Assembly (NCBI GenBank): GCA_965263065.1
Contig: CBDHGH010000003.1
Location: 310,001-374,000, forward strand
From: TK10-74A sp965263065
GTDB lineage: Bacteria > Chloroflexota > Dehalococcoidia > Bin125
DNA: 64,000 bases
Direction of reading: 5' to 3'
The translations under genes were made by a program, and so were the position numbers. Shown in pieces: positions 26,195 through 35,388 of the stretch (position 1 is the first letter of the stretch; each line of letters opens with the position of its first letter). The notes below the pieces were generated by a model that did no database searches, was not told where the DNA came from, and saw only the letters and a list, made by a program, of their open reading frames with translations.

Positions 26195-27172
26195 ATGACG
26201 AGCGACTATTCCATTCACATCGGCACGGTGGGGCAGGGGCTGTGGCGCAGCCCGGACGGGGGCCAGACGTGGGAGCGCGGGGAGATCGAGGTCCGGGAAG
26301 GGACGTTCCGGGCGCTGACGGCCTATCCCGACGCTCCCGGCCGGCTGCTGGCGGGGTCGGATGCAGCAGGTCTCTATCGCAGCGAGGACGACGGCGAGCA
26401 TTGGCAGCTGCTGGACTCGCCGATGGGGGATCGCCAGGTGTGGTCCGTGGTCCTGGACCCGGCCGACTCGGAGACGATCTTCGCGGGGACGCGCCCCGGC
26501 GCGTTCCGCTCGCGGGATGGCGGGGCGAGCTGGCAAGAGCTGCCGATCGACGTCGCGGATCCGTGCCCGATCGGGATCTCGCGGACCACGTCGATGGTCG
26601 TCGATCCGCGGGACAGCCAGCGGATTTGGGCCGGGGTCGAGGTGGACGGCGTCCACAAGAGCCTGGACGGCGGGGACTCGTGGGTGCGCCTGCCGGACCT
26701 GGGGGAGAACCTGTTCCAGAGCGACATCCACGGGCTGGCGCGGGTGCCGGGGCGCGCGACCTATGCGACGAGCCCGTTCGGGCTCGCGGCGAGCGTCGAT
26801 GAGGGGGAGAGCTGGGACTATCACTACTTCCCGAAGCATCACGAGGACGACGGGATCTCGTACTGCCGCCAGGTGGTCGTGAAGGCCGACGACCCCGACG
26901 TGATGTTCGTGGCCAACGGCGATGGGATCCCGGGCACGGTGGGCACGGTGCAGCGCACGCGGGACGGGGGGCGCAACTGGGAGTCGGCGTCGCTGCCGGT
27001 GTGTCCGAGGTCGGTCGTCTACGGACTGGGCACGCACCCGCAGCGCGCGGACGTCGTCGTCGCCGCGAGTCTGTACGGGTACGTCTACGTGACGGAGGAC
27101 GCCGGCGATTCGTGGCGCAAGCTGGACAAGGAGTTCGGCGAGGTGCGTTCCGTCGCCGTGACGCCGCGGTAG
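26195..27172 (+). CDS. BNR/Asp-box repeat beta-propeller protein
   Basis: Protein of 325 aa made of repeated Asp-box motifs (S-x-D-x-G-x-x-W): SPDGGQTWERG, SEDDGEHWQLL, SRDGGASWQEL, SLDGGDSWVRL, SVDEGESWDY, TRDGGRNWES and TEDAGDSWRKL. This indicates a beta-propeller as in sialidases and photosystem-assembly-type proteins. The catalytic Arg triad of true sialidases is not evident, so a glycosidase call would be unsafe. GAGGGGA lies upstream of the ATG. No signal peptide. Confidence 0.85.
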   Translation: MTSDYSIHIGTVGQGLWRSPDGGQTWERGEIEVREGTFRALTAYPDAPGRLLAGSDAAGLYRSEDDGEHWQLLDSPMGDRQVWSVVLDPADSETIFAGTRPGAFRSRDGGASWQELPIDVADPCPIGISRTTSMVVDPRDSQRIWAGVEVDGVHKSLDGGDSWVRLPDLGENLFQSDIHGLARVPGRATYATSPFGLAASVDEGESWDYHYFPKHHEDDGISYCRQVVVKADDPDVMFVANGDGIPGTVGTVQRTRDGGRNWESASLPVCPRSVVYGLGTHPQRADVVVAASLYGYVYVTEDAGDSWRKLDKEFGEVRSVAVTPR

Positions 27173-27334
27173 CCCGCACGACGTCCGGCCGCACGAGGGA
27201 TCGGCCCGCGACGACGGCCGTGCCACGGCGCCGGTCGTGCATGTGTGCGCAATCACGATGTTGACGCCCGGGAGTACGCTGCGGGTACGGGAGCAATGCA
27301 CGACGGGGGACGACGAGGCTGGAAGGGGACTGGC

Positions 27335-27796
27335 ATGTCACGGATCCGCGATGCCCAGGCCGGCGACCATGACGCGGCGATGCTGATCTGGTTCGAGGGG
27401 GGGCTGGCGGAGATGTCCCCCAGCGAGTGGCACAGCGTGCTGGAGAACCCGAGCAGCGCCCTGTTCGTGGCGGAGGAGGATGGGGAGGTCGTGGGCACGG
27501 CGGTGGCGTCCTTCGATGGCTGGCGGGCCTACGTCTATCACGTCGCCGTGACGCCCAGGCACCGGGGGCACGGCATCGGCAAGGCGCTGATGGGCGAGGC
27601 CGAGACCTGGCTCGCGCAGCAGGGGGCGCGGCGCGTCTTCGTGGCGGTGCGCGAAGATCCGCCCGAGGGCCTCGCCCTGGCCACCGTGATGGGATACGAG
27701 CTGGAGGGCGAGACCGTCGCGGTGAAGGAACTCGAGGACGCGTCGCCGTCGGTGATCGTGCTGCCGCAACAGATGCCGGCCGGGGAATCGGTCTAG
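27335..27796 (+). CDS. GNAT family N-acetyltransferase
   Basis: Acetyl-CoA-dependent N-acyltransferase of 153 aa. The GNAT core is visible as FVAEEDGEVVGTAVASF, then VAVTPRHRGHGIGKALMGEAE, whose RGHGIGKAL is the acetyl-CoA pyrophosphate loop. The acceptor is unknown. ATG 27335 has GGAAGGGG upstream. A weak TTGACG lies at 27259, upstream of the start. The gene is convergent with the carboxyltransferase gene that ends at 27838. Confidence 0.88.
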   Translation: MSRIRDAQAGDHDAAMLIWFEGGLAEMSPSEWHSVLENPSSALFVAEEDGEVVGTAVASFDGWRAYVYHVAVTPRHRGHGIGKALMGEAETWLAQQGARRVFVAVREDPPEGLALATVMGYELEGETVAVKELEDASPSVIVLPQQMPAGESV

Positions 27797-27837
27797 GAGA
27801 CCGGGACGGACGGTCGGACGCGCGCGAGGGGCGGCGG

Positions 27838-29388
27838 CTACGGGCGGACGCCGTACTTCGGCTTCGGGCCGAGCTCCTGCGGCAGGACCCGATACGCGAG
27901 CTTGAGCCAGCGAGCGATGTGCTCGCGCGTCTCGCGCGGGTCGATGATCTCCTCCACGCCGGCGGCTTCGGCGGTCAGGAAGGGGTTGCGGTACTTGGCC
28001 ATCGACTCCTCGAGCTCGCGGCGCTTGGCGTCGGGGTCGGGGGCCTCGGCGATCTGGCGGCGGTAGGCGGCGTCGACGCCGCCCTCGATGGGGATCGACC
28101 CGAACTCGCCACTGGGCCAGGCCAGCCGCCAGCTGAGCCGCGAGGCGTTGCTGGTCGCGGCGCCCGCCATGCCGTAACACTTGCGGATGTGGATCGTGAA
28201 GGTGGGCACCGTCATCGAGGTCCAGGACCAGATCGCGCGGGCGCCTTTGCGCAGCGTGCCGGCGCGCTCGGCCTGCTCGCCGATCAGGAAGCCGGGGACG
28301 TCGACCAGGTAGAGCACGGGCAGGTGGAAGTAGTCGCACAACTCCACGAAGCGCGCCAGCTTGTCGGACGCGCTGGCGTCCATCGCGCCGCCGTAGACGT
28401 TCGGGTTGTTGGCGAGGACGCCGAACGCCTTGCCCTCGACGCGGGTCAGCGCGGTGATCACCGACGCGCCGTAGAGCGGGGCGATCTCGAAGAAGTCGCC
28501 GCCGTCGACGAGGAGTGAGATCAGGCGCTTCATCGAGTAGGGGCGCTTGCGGTCGCGGGGGACGATGCTGAGCAGCTCCCCGGCGTCCTCCGGCGCGGGG
28601 CGGGGCTCGGCCTGGGGCGGCAACTCCCAGACGCTCGACGGCATGTAGCTCAGGAAGCGGCGGATCTGGGCGAAGGCGTCCGCCTCCGACTCGGCCTCGT
28701 TGTCGACCGTGCCGGAGACGCGCGTGTGCACCTGCGAGCCGCCCAGTTGCTCCTTGCTGATCTCGTGGCCCAGCGCCCGTCGCACGACGGGCGGCCCCGA
28801 CGCGAACAGCGCCGACGTGCCCTTCACCATCACGCTGAAGTGCGACAGCACGGCCCAGCCCGCCGGACCGCCCGCGACCGGGCCCAGCACGGCGGCGACG
28901 CTGGGCGCCGACTGCATCTGCTTGATGCGGGGGGCCCAGTTGCTGAAGCTGTTGGGCAGGTAGATCGCGCCCTGGTCGGAGATCGCTTCCACGTTGGCGC
29001 CGGCGGAATCGTAGAGCTCGACGCGCGGCAGGCGGTACTCGGCGGCAAGGTCTTCGGCGAGGCCCCGGTTCTGACCCAGGCCCTTGCCGGAACCGCCGCG
29101 GATGGTGAAGTCGCTGCCGCCGACGACGACGGGCCGGCCGTCGATCTCGGCCAGGCCGATGAGGCGCGCGCGCGGCGTGAAGCCGACGAGCTCGCCGTCC
29201 TCGTAGACGGCCTGACCGGCCAGTTCGCCGATCTCGTGGAAGCTGCCGGGGTCGACGAGGCCGTCGATGCGCTCGCGCACGGTGAGCTTGCCTTGGGCGT
29301 GCTGGCGCGCGACGCGCTCGGGGCCGCCCATCTGGTGGGCGAGTTCGCGGCGGCGGGCCAGTTCGTCGATCTCGGGCTGCCAGGTCAT
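27838..29388 (-). CDS. acyl-CoA carboxylase carboxyltransferase subunit (paralogue 1)
   Basis: Beta subunit of a biotin-dependent acyl-CoA carboxylase, 516 aa, transferring CO2 from carboxybiotin to an acyl-CoA. The N-terminal crotonase-like domain contains LTVRERIDGLVDPGSFHEIG, the GPVAGGPAGWAV oxyanion-hole region and ASGPPVVRRALGHEIS. The C-terminal domain has YLVDVPGFLIG and HIRKCYGMAGAATSN. The usual RKAYGGAYDVM and EIAVMGAKGA motifs of PccB are replaced here by RKCYGMAGAAT and FGSIPIEGGVDA, so it belongs to a divergent subgroup. GAGAGGG precedes the ATG. It follows cassette 2's DppC-type gene by 40 bases. Confidence 0.9.
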   Translation of the reverse strand: MTWQPEIDELARRRELAHQMGGPERVARQHAQGKLTVRERIDGLVDPGSFHEIGELAGQAVYEDGELVGFTPRARLIGLAEIDGRPVVVGGSDFTIRGGSGKGLGQNRGLAEDLAAEYRLPRVELYDSAGANVEAISDQGAIYLPNSFSNWAPRIKQMQSAPSVAAVLGPVAGGPAGWAVLSHFSVMVKGTSALFASGPPVVRRALGHEISKEQLGGSQVHTRVSGTVDNEAESEADAFAQIRRFLSYMPSSVWELPPQAEPRPAPEDAGELLSIVPRDRKRPYSMKRLISLLVDGGDFFEIAPLYGASVITALTRVEGKAFGVLANNPNVYGGAMDASASDKLARFVELCDYFHLPVLYLVDVPGFLIGEQAERAGTLRKGARAIWSWTSMTVPTFTIHIRKCYGMAGAATSNASRLSWRLAWPSGEFGSIPIEGGVDAAYRRQIAEAPDPDAKRRELEESMAKYRNPFLTAEAAGVEEIIDPRETREHIARWLKLAYRVLPQELGPKPKYGVRP

Positions 29389-29428
29389 CGCACCCTCTCG
29401 GTCCAGCGCAGCGACGGGGGAGGTGGGC

Positions 29429-30316
29429 TCAGCGGACGTTGCGCAACTGCGGGTCGAGGAAGTCGCGCAGCCAGTCGCCGAAGATGTTGACGACCAGCGA
29501 GATGGTGAGGATGGCGACGCCGGGCACCGTGACGAGCCACCAGGCGATGCCGAGCAGGTCGCGGCCCTGGGAGATCATCGCGCCCCAGGAGATCGTGTCC
29601 TGCGCCACGCCGACGCCGAGGAAGCTGAGCCCCGCCTCGGCGATGATGACGGTGGCGACGTTGAGCGTCGCCAGGATCACGATCGAGTTGACCAGGCTGG
29701 GCAGGATGTGCCGCACCATGATGCGCATGTCGCTGGCGCCGATGGTGCGCGCCGCGATGACGAACTCCCGCTCGCGCAGGCCCAGGGTCTCGGCGCGGAC
29801 GATGCGCGCCCACGTCGCCCAGAGCGCGAAGACGAGCACGATGACGACGTTGGTCAGGCTGGGCCCCCAGATCGCGGCGAGGAAGACGGCCACGAGGATG
29901 GCGGGCAGGGCGAGCTGCAGGTCGACCAGCGCCATGATGATGCGGCTGGTCCAGCCGCCGAACCACCCGCCCAGCATGCCCAGCAGCGACCCGATGAGCG
30001 TCGCGATGGGGATGATCAGCCCGATGGCGATGAGCGACACGCGGGCGCCGTGGATCAGGCGGCTGAGGGTGTCGCGGCCGAGATCGTCGGTGCCCAGGGG
30101 GTGATCCCAGGCGCCGCCGTCGAAGATGGGGGGTTGCAGGCGACCGACGAGGTTGAGGGCGTTGGGATCGTCCGGCGTCAGCGAGGGGCCGACGATGCCG
30201 AGAATGACGAATCCGACGAGGAACGTCACCGTCACGCCGAACGTCTTGGGGGAGCGGATGTAGAAGCGGCGCCGCCGGCGGGAGGGCTCGCCCAGGATGG
30301 GCGTTTGGACGGACAC
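29429..30316 (-). CDS. ABC transporter permease, DppC/OppC type (cassette 2)
   Basis: Second permease subunit of cassette 2, 295 aa. The basic N-terminus (SRRRRRFYIRSPKTFGV) precedes the first helix, followed by DHPLGTDDLGRDTLSRLIHG, and the EAA loop is AARTIGASDMRIMVRHILPS. GTG 30316 comes three bases after the DppB-type stop (TGAgccGTG), a junction repeated exactly in cassette 3. Large parts are the same as the cassette 3 protein at 34498-35385, so the two pairs are recent duplicates. Confidence 0.93.
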   Translation of the reverse strand: MSVQTPILGEPSRRRRRFYIRSPKTFGVTVTFLVGFVILGIVGPSLTPDDPNALNLVGRLQPPIFDGGAWDHPLGTDDLGRDTLSRLIHGARVSLIAIGLIIPIATLIGSLLGMLGGWFGGWTSRIIMALVDLQLALPAILVAVFLAAIWGPSLTNVVIVLVFALWATWARIVRAETLGLREREFVIAARTIGASDMRIMVRHILPSLVNSIVILATLNVATVIIAEAGLSFLGVGVAQDTISWGAMISQGRDLLGIAWWLVTVPGVAILTISLVVNIFGDWLRDFLDPQLRNVR

Positions 30317-30319
30317 GGC

Positions 30320-31255
30320 TCAGTTCACTCCCGTCCGGATGCGGGGGTCGAGGAAGGTGTAGGAGACGTCGACGGCGAAGTTGACGAAGACGATCCAGGC
30401 GGAGGTCATGATCACGGCGGCCTGCACGACCGGGTAGTCGGTCGCGCGGATCGACTGGATGATCAGGAAGCCCAGCCCGGGCCAGGCGAAGACCGTCTCC
30501 ACGACGACCGAGCCGGCGAGGATGCCCCCCACTTGCAGGCCCAGCAGCGTGACCACGGACAGCATCGAGTTGCGCAAGGCGTGCTTGCCGATCACGCCGC
30601 GCTCGTTGAGGCCCTTGGCACGGGCCGTGCGGATGTAGTCCTGCTGCAGGGTGTCGAGCATCGAGGAGCGGGTGAAGCGCATGACCGCGGCGGCCGGGAA
30701 GGAGCCGAGCGTGATGCCGGGCAGGATGAAGCTGGTGATGCCCACCCGCCCACCGGTGGGGAGGAAGTCGAAGTTCACCGCCAGGAACAGGATCAGCATC
30801 AGGCCCAGCCAAAAGTTGGGCACCGCCTGTCCCAGCAGCGCGAACAGCCGCGCGATCAAGTCGACGCCGCCGCCGCGGCGCACCGCGGCGATGATGCCGA
30901 AGGGGATGCCCACGGCGAAGGCAAAGGCCAGCGCCACAATGCCCAGCAGCACGGTGTTGAGGACGCGCTCGCGGACCACGTCGATCGCGGGACGCTGCGC
31001 GCGGAACGACTTGCCGAAGTCGAGTTGCGTCGTATCGGCGAGGAAGCGGCCGTACTGCTCGAGCAGCGGATCGTTCAGGCCGAGCCGATCCTTGATCCCC
31101 TCGATCTCCTCGGCCGTCGCCTCGATCGGCGCCAGATAGTTGATCGGATCGCCGGTGGCCCGGCTGAGCACGAAGACGATCGTGACCACCAAGAAGACGA
31201 CGGCGACGCCGCGCACGAACCGGGCAACGGCGGCGGAGGCCAGCTGGCTGTTCAT
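30320..31255 (-). CDS. ABC transporter permease, DppB/OppB type (cassette 2)
   Basis: First permease subunit of cassette 2, 311 aa. Diagnostic segments are RATGDPINYLAPIEATAEEI, RLGLNDPLLEQYGRF, the EAA loop TARAKGLNERGVIGKHALRN and the C-terminal DVSYTFLDPRIRTGVN. GGAGGG precedes the ATG. It closely resembles the cassette 3 DppB-type protein (same length and end). A strong stem-loop separates it from the binding-protein gene upstream. Confidence 0.93.
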   Translation of the reverse strand: MNSQLASAAVARFVRGVAVVFLVVTIVFVLSRATGDPINYLAPIEATAEEIEGIKDRLGLNDPLLEQYGRFLADTTQLDFGKSFRAQRPAIDVVRERVLNTVLLGIVALAFAFAVGIPFGIIAAVRRGGGVDLIARLFALLGQAVPNFWLGLMLILFLAVNFDFLPTGGRVGITSFILPGITLGSFPAAAVMRFTRSSMLDTLQQDYIRTARAKGLNERGVIGKHALRNSMLSVVTLLGLQVGGILAGSVVVETVFAWPGLGFLIIQSIRATDYPVVQAAVIMTSAWIVFVNFAVDVSYTFLDPRIRTGVN

Positions 31256-31395
31256 GCTCGCGTCGACCCTCCGCGTGTGCGCCTCTCACCTGGCCCTGCC
31301 GCGACCGTCGGTCGCCGCCCGCATCCAAGCGCGGCGACGGCAGGACCGCGGACGGCCCGTGTCCCGCCGGCCACCGGCTCCGCCAGTATTGATCA

Positions 31396-31442
31396 ATCGG
31401 CCCCCGGTGTCGCCACCGTCGTGGCAGCCACCGGGGGCCGAT
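31396..31442 (-). terminator. stem-loop between binding-protein and permease genes (cassette 2)
   Basis: ATCGGCCCCCGGTG pairs perfectly with CACCGGGGGCCGAT, and GCCAC/GTGGC pairs inside the loop. It begins about 20 bases past the binding-protein stop. There is no T-run, so it more likely shields the upstream mRNA or causes partial termination than acts as a simple terminator. Confidence 0.75.
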
Positions 31443-31460
31443 CGATATCGCGGCCGGCGT

Positions 31461-33305
31461 CTAGGTGCGCAGCACCTGCGCGAACACCGGATTGAACCCG
31501 GTCGAAGTGTCGAAGTACTCGCTGTAGCGGATGTTGTTCCGGGTCGCGTAGAGATGCGAGAGGTTGAACAGCGGCACCACGAAGGCGTTCTCGTAGTGGA
31601 TGACCGCCGCCGCCTGGTACAGGTCGGCCCGCCGATCGGCGTCGAACTCGCCGCCCGCCTCATCGATCAGCGCCTGGAAATCGAGGAACTCCGGCAGGAA
31701 GTCGTCGTCGGCCTTGGCGTGCGAGTAGGGCGAGCCGATGGTCGTGATCAGCGCGTAGGCGAAGGCCGGGCCGAGCGGCGCGCCCGCCCGCGTGGAGGCC
31801 TGGTTGAAGATGAACGGGTTGGGCAGCTCCTTGTTGCGGATCTCGGCCAGGGCGTTGCCGAAGTCGGCGTAATCCACCTCGACCTGGAAGCCGACGTCGT
31901 TGAGCATCTGCTGCACGGCCGGCATCCAGACGCGGTCGCCGGTCCACAGCCCCGTCGGCAGCGTGATCTTGAAGGCGAAGCCGACCTGGCCGGCATCCTC
32001 GAGCAGCGCCCGGGCGCGGTCGGGGTCGTAGTCGTAGGGGGCGTCCATGTCGCCGAGCGGCAGCGGCTTGCCGGCCGGGAAGGGCGAGTAGGCGCGCTCC
32101 TCCTGCCCGGTCAGCAGGTTCTCGACGATCGACTGCGCGTCGATCGCGTAGTTGGCCGCCCGGCGCACGCGGATGTCGCGCCAGGGGTTGTCCTCCCCCG
32201 TGATCGGGTCGAGGGACTGGTTGATGGGCAGCTCGATCGACATCACGCGGACGTCGGGCAGGACGATCACCTGGAAGTCGTCGGTGTCCTCGAACTGGCT
32301 GGCGACATCGGAGCCGATGCGGTAGGCAATGTCGACCTCGCCCGCCTCCAGGGCGGCGGCGCGGGCCTGCTCCTCGGGGAAGAAGCGGCCGGTGAGCCGC
32401 TGCGCCCAGCCGGCCTTGTGCTGGAACTCGCCGTCGCGCGGGAAGAAGTAGTTCTCGAAGCGGGTCGAGCGGATCTCCTGGTCGGGGATCCAGGACTCGA
32501 ACTGATACTGCCCGTGGCCCACCGGGTTGTTGGCGAAGTGCTCGTCGCCGTTCTCGATGATGTACTGCTTCGGGCAGATGTTGAAGTTGATGCCCCCGGA
32601 CTGCTCCGGGGCGTTGATGGCGGGGTCGCCGGCCATCGCGATCTCGAGCGTGTACTCATCGATGATCGTGATGTCGCCCATCCAGCCGATGCGCGCGGCG
32701 TTCGCGCCCTCGAAGTTCGGGGTGTACTCGACGTTGCCCCGGGTGCGCTCGTAGTAGAACTCCATGGACTCCGCGTTGAGCGGCTCGCCGTTGTGGAAGG
32801 TCGCGCCGGGCTGGACGGTGATGCGGAAGGTGTAGTTGTCGTCGGTGAACTCGTAGCCGGCGAAGCCGCCCACCGGCTGGATCACGCGGCCGCTGTTGTA
32901 GGCGAACGCCTGGTTGAAGTGGTTGTTGTTGCTGGCGCCCTGGCCGCCCTGGCCGGCGGCGGTCATGACGTCGAGCGTGGGCGGGAAGGAGCCGTAGCCG
33001 ACGATCAGCTCGGCGTCGAAGTCGACCTCGCCGGCGGCGGGGGCGGGCTCCTCCTCCATCTCCTCGTCATCCTCATCGGCGGCCGCCGCTTCCGCTTCGG
33101 CCTGCTCTTCGGCCTCGTCCTCATCCATGGCCTGCTCCTCGGCCGGCTCGGCCGCCGCCGCGGGGGCGTCGTCATCGTCGTCGCCGCCGCAGCCGACCAG
33201 GGCCAGGCCGGCCGCGCCGACGCCCGCCTTGGCGCTCGCTCCCAGCATCGTGCGACGGGAGATCTTGTGGCGTCGCAGGGCGGTCCAGTAGGTGCGGTCG
33301 GTCAT
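31461..33305 (-). CDS. ABC transporter substrate-binding lipoprotein, family 5, with acidic spacer (cassette 2)
   Basis: Solute-binding protein, 614 aa. The leader is the same as in the other cassettes: YWTALRRHKISRRTMLG, then a hydrophobic stretch ending in lipobox LVGC (Cys39), indicating Tat export and lipid anchoring. Residues 41-95 are an acidic Asp/Glu/Ala linker instead of the Ala-rich helix seen in the other three. The SBP_bac_5 domain follows (LIVGYGSFPPTLDV; RIGSDVASQF; WRDIRVRRAANYAID). AAAGGA precedes the ATG, and a good promoter lies 76-104 bases upstream. Substrate unknown; a peptide or other organic solute is usual for the family. Confidence 0.94.
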   Translation of the reverse strand: MTDRTYWTALRRHKISRRTMLGASAKAGVGAAGLALVGCGGDDDDDAPAAAAEPAEEQAMDEDEAEEQAEAEAAAADEDDEEMEEEPAPAAGEVDFDAELIVGYGSFPPTLDVMTAAGQGGQGASNNNHFNQAFAYNSGRVIQPVGGFAGYEFTDDNYTFRITVQPGATFHNGEPLNAESMEFYYERTRGNVEYTPNFEGANAARIGWMGDITIIDEYTLEIAMAGDPAINAPEQSGGINFNICPKQYIIENGDEHFANNPVGHGQYQFESWIPDQEIRSTRFENYFFPRDGEFQHKAGWAQRLTGRFFPEEQARAAALEAGEVDIAYRIGSDVASQFEDTDDFQVIVLPDVRVMSIELPINQSLDPITGEDNPWRDIRVRRAANYAIDAQSIVENLLTGQEERAYSPFPAGKPLPLGDMDAPYDYDPDRARALLEDAGQVGFAFKITLPTGLWTGDRVWMPAVQQMLNDVGFQVEVDYADFGNALAEIRNKELPNPFIFNQASTRAGAPLGPAFAYALITTIGSPYSHAKADDDFLPEFLDFQALIDEAGGEFDADRRADLYQAAAVIHYENAFVVPLFNLSHLYATRNNIRYSEYFDTSTGFNPVFAQVLRT

Positions 33306-33380
33306 TTTTCGGGGTCCTTTCGGGGAATCACGCAGCCGATCCCGCTGCCTGCGGGCGGCGTACTGAAACAGGCTTGCGGA

Positions 33381-33409
33381 AGTATTGGCCCGCTGGCGCG
33401 CGGTGTCAA
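33381..33409 (-). promoter_or_regulatory. sigma-70-type promoter of cassette 2
   Basis: On the minus strand TTGACA (33409-33404) and AATACT (33386-33381) are separated by exactly 17 bases. Transcription would start near 33374, giving a leader of about 70 bases before the binding-protein start codon. Confidence 0.75.
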
Positions 33410-33476
33410 GGAGCCCGACACCGGAGCACGGAAACAGGGACGCAACCGTCCCGCCGCCCGACGATTCCCGCTGCGA

Positions 33477-34373
33477 CTAGGACGACCCCGCGTGGTCGAC
33501 GAGGGTCCACTTCACCCCGCAGATGTCCAAAGACGCGAACGTCTTGCGCACGCCGGGCACCGCCCACAGGTCCACCCCGACGACCCCGGTTCTGCCCCCG
33601 GGCGCCGGCTTGACGAAGCGCATCGTCTGCCCACCGGCCAGCCGGAGCGTGGCGGGCTGCGCGGGGTCGATCGAACACCCGGCGCCGAGTCCGTGCATCC
33701 AGCGCTCGCAGACCTCCGCCGGATCACCGTCACGCGGCGCGATCTCCACCGCCGCGAATCCGGTCGTCACCCGGCCGTGGGGTCGCGCGTCGACCCCGTT
33801 CTGCCACGTGTTCCCGGCCGGGAAGTAGGCCCCTGTGTTCCGCGGGAAGTCGCCCTGGCCGGGCCAGTTTTCCTGGATCTCGGCCAGCGTCCCGAAGTCG
33901 CGCGGGTGGAACTGCACGTTCGCGCCGCACACCGTGCCCGGTGTCTTGGACAGCGCCTCGCCCAGCACGTAGGGCCGCGACTCGATTCCGGCGAGGCCGG
34001 AGCCCGGCGAGCCGGGACACACGTTCCAATTCCCGGCGACGATCCCGGTGCCAGACCCCTGGATCGCCATCGATCGGGCCGCCACCGCGACATCGGGGAC
34101 CTGCACGATCGCCATGTAGCCGCAGTCGCCGCTGCGCTCCAGCAGTCGCGTTTGGGTGGTGGAGGACGCCCACGCGAAGTCCGATGGCGACACCGTCTCG
34201 AGAAACGAGTCGCCCAGGCGGATATGCGTGTTGGTGAGGCCTCCCTCCGCGGCCATTGCCGGATCCCGAAAGACCACGGGCGCATCGAACGCCGTGCTCA
34301 GCACGCTGGACGTCCACTCCAGATCCCGCGCGAGCAGACAGATCTGACGGAGGCGCAGTGCGGGGTCGGTCAT
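33477..34373 (-). CDS. VOC (glyoxalase/bleomycin-resistance-like) family protein
   Basis: Protein of 298 aa with a glyoxalase-like opening (LRQICLLARDLEWTSSVLST, then FRDPAMAAEGGLTNTHIRLG), as in VOC-superfamily metalloenzymes. The second half (GFAAVEIAPRDGDPAEVCER to the end) is a second paired module, so the chain would form one two-module unit. The activity cannot be assigned. GAGGTGA lies before the ATG, with a tandem inverted-repeat site just upstream. It sits between cassettes 2 and 3, about 125 bases after cassette 3's DppC-type gene. Confidence 0.72.
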   Translation of the reverse strand: MTDPALRLRQICLLARDLEWTSSVLSTAFDAPVVFRDPAMAAEGGLTNTHIRLGDSFLETVSPSDFAWASSTTQTRLLERSGDCGYMAIVQVPDVAVAARSMAIQGSGTGIVAGNWNVCPGSPGSGLAGIESRPYVLGEALSKTPGTVCGANVQFHPRDFGTLAEIQENWPGQGDFPRNTGAYFPAGNTWQNGVDARPHGRVTTGFAAVEIAPRDGDPAEVCERWMHGLGAGCSIDPAQPATLRLAGGQTMRFVKPAPGGRTGVVGVDLWAVPGVRKTFASLDICGVKWTLVDHAGSS

Positions 34374-34391
34374 TTCTCACCTCGTTTTTCC

Positions 34392-34419
34392 GGACAGTGC
34401 TGTCCAGACAGTGTTGTCC
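34392..34419. promoter_or_regulatory. tandem operator-like inverted repeats upstream of the VOC gene
   Basis: Two adjoining 14-base units: GGACAGTGCTGTCC (arms GGACAG/CTGTCC) and AGACAGTGTTGTCC (imperfect). They start 19 bases upstream of the VOC-gene start codon. The arrangement resembles a paired operator for a dimeric regulator such as a TetR-type repressor; no regulator gene is in the window. Confidence 0.6.
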
Positions 34420-34497
34420 AGGCGCGCGCAGTTGGTCCATTGAGGCATGCCGACGACCCGCCGCGCAAGTCCCGCCGGCTCGGCCGCCCCGCGCGAC

Positions 34498-35385
34498 CTA
34501 GCGCACGTTGCGCAGCTGCGGGTCGAGGGAGTCGCGCAGCCAGTCGCCGAAGATGTTGACGACCAGCGAGATCGTGATAATCGCGATGCCCGGCACCGTG
34601 ACGAGCCACCAAGCGGTGCGCAGCAGATCCCGGCCCTGCGCGGTCATCGCGCCCCAGGAGATGGTGTCCTGCTCGACGCCGACGCCGAGGAAGCTGAGCG
34701 CGGCCTCGGCGATGACGACGGTGGCGATGTTGAGCGTCGCCAGGATCACGACCGCGCTGATCAGGCTGGGGAGGATGTGGCGCAGCATGATGCGCAGGTT
34801 GGTGGCGCCGATGGTTTGGGCGGCGATGACGTACTCCCGCTCCCGCAGGGCCAGGGTCTCGCCGCGGACGATCCGCGCCCAGGTCGCCCAGAGCCCGAAG
34901 ACGAGCACGATGACGACGTTGGTCAGACTCGGGCCCCAGATCGCGGCCAGGAAGACGGCCACGAGGATGCCCGGCAGCGCGAGCTGGTAGTCCACCATCG
35001 CCCCGATGGCGCGGCCGGTCCAGCCGCCGAACCAGCCGGCCAGCAGGCCCAGGAAGGTCCCGATCAGGGTCGCGATGGGAATGATGAGCACGATGGCGAC
35101 CAGGGAGATGCGGGCGCCATGCATCAGGCGGCTGAGGTAGTCACGGCCGAAATGGTCCGTCCCCAGGGGATGATCCCAGCCGCCGCCGTCGAAGACGGGG
35201 GGTTGGATCCGCCCGACGAGGTCCTGGGCGTAGGGATCCTGGGGGGCGAGGGCGGGACCGAAGACGCCGAGAAAGACGAAGCCCAGGAGCATGCCGAGCG
35301 TCACCGCGAGCGTCTTGGGCGAGCGCACGTGGAAGCGGCGACGGCGGCTCGGGACCTCGGCCAGGAGGGGGACGTCGACGGCCAC
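34498..35385 (-). CDS. ABC transporter permease, DppC/OppC type (cassette 3)
   Basis: Second permease subunit of cassette 3, 295 aa. The basic N-terminus PSRRRRFHVRSPKTLAV, then DHPLGTDHFGRDYLSRLMHG, and the EAA loop AAQTIGATNLRIMLRHILPS mark the family. GTG 35385 follows the DppB-type stop with the same TGAgccGTG junction as in cassette 2. Long shared stretches with the cassette 2 protein support duplication of the permease pair. Confidence 0.93.
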   Translation of the reverse strand: MAVDVPLLAEVPSRRRRFHVRSPKTLAVTLGMLLGFVFLGVFGPALAPQDPYAQDLVGRIQPPVFDGGGWDHPLGTDHFGRDYLSRLMHGARISLVAIVLIIPIATLIGTFLGLLAGWFGGWTGRAIGAMVDYQLALPGILVAVFLAAIWGPSLTNVVIVLVFGLWATWARIVRGETLALREREYVIAAQTIGATNLRIMLRHILPSLISAVVILATLNIATVVIAEAALSFLGVGVEQDTISWGAMTAQGRDLLRTAWWLVTVPGIAIITISLVVNIFGDWLRDSLDPQLRNVR

Positions 35386-35388
35386 GGC

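Noticed and set aside
29267..34559. Two very long plus-strand frames opposite cassettes 2 and 3 and the VOC gene
   Set aside because: They are antisense to five well-supported genes and show only the low-complexity Asp/His/Arg/Gly composition typical of GC-rich shadows.
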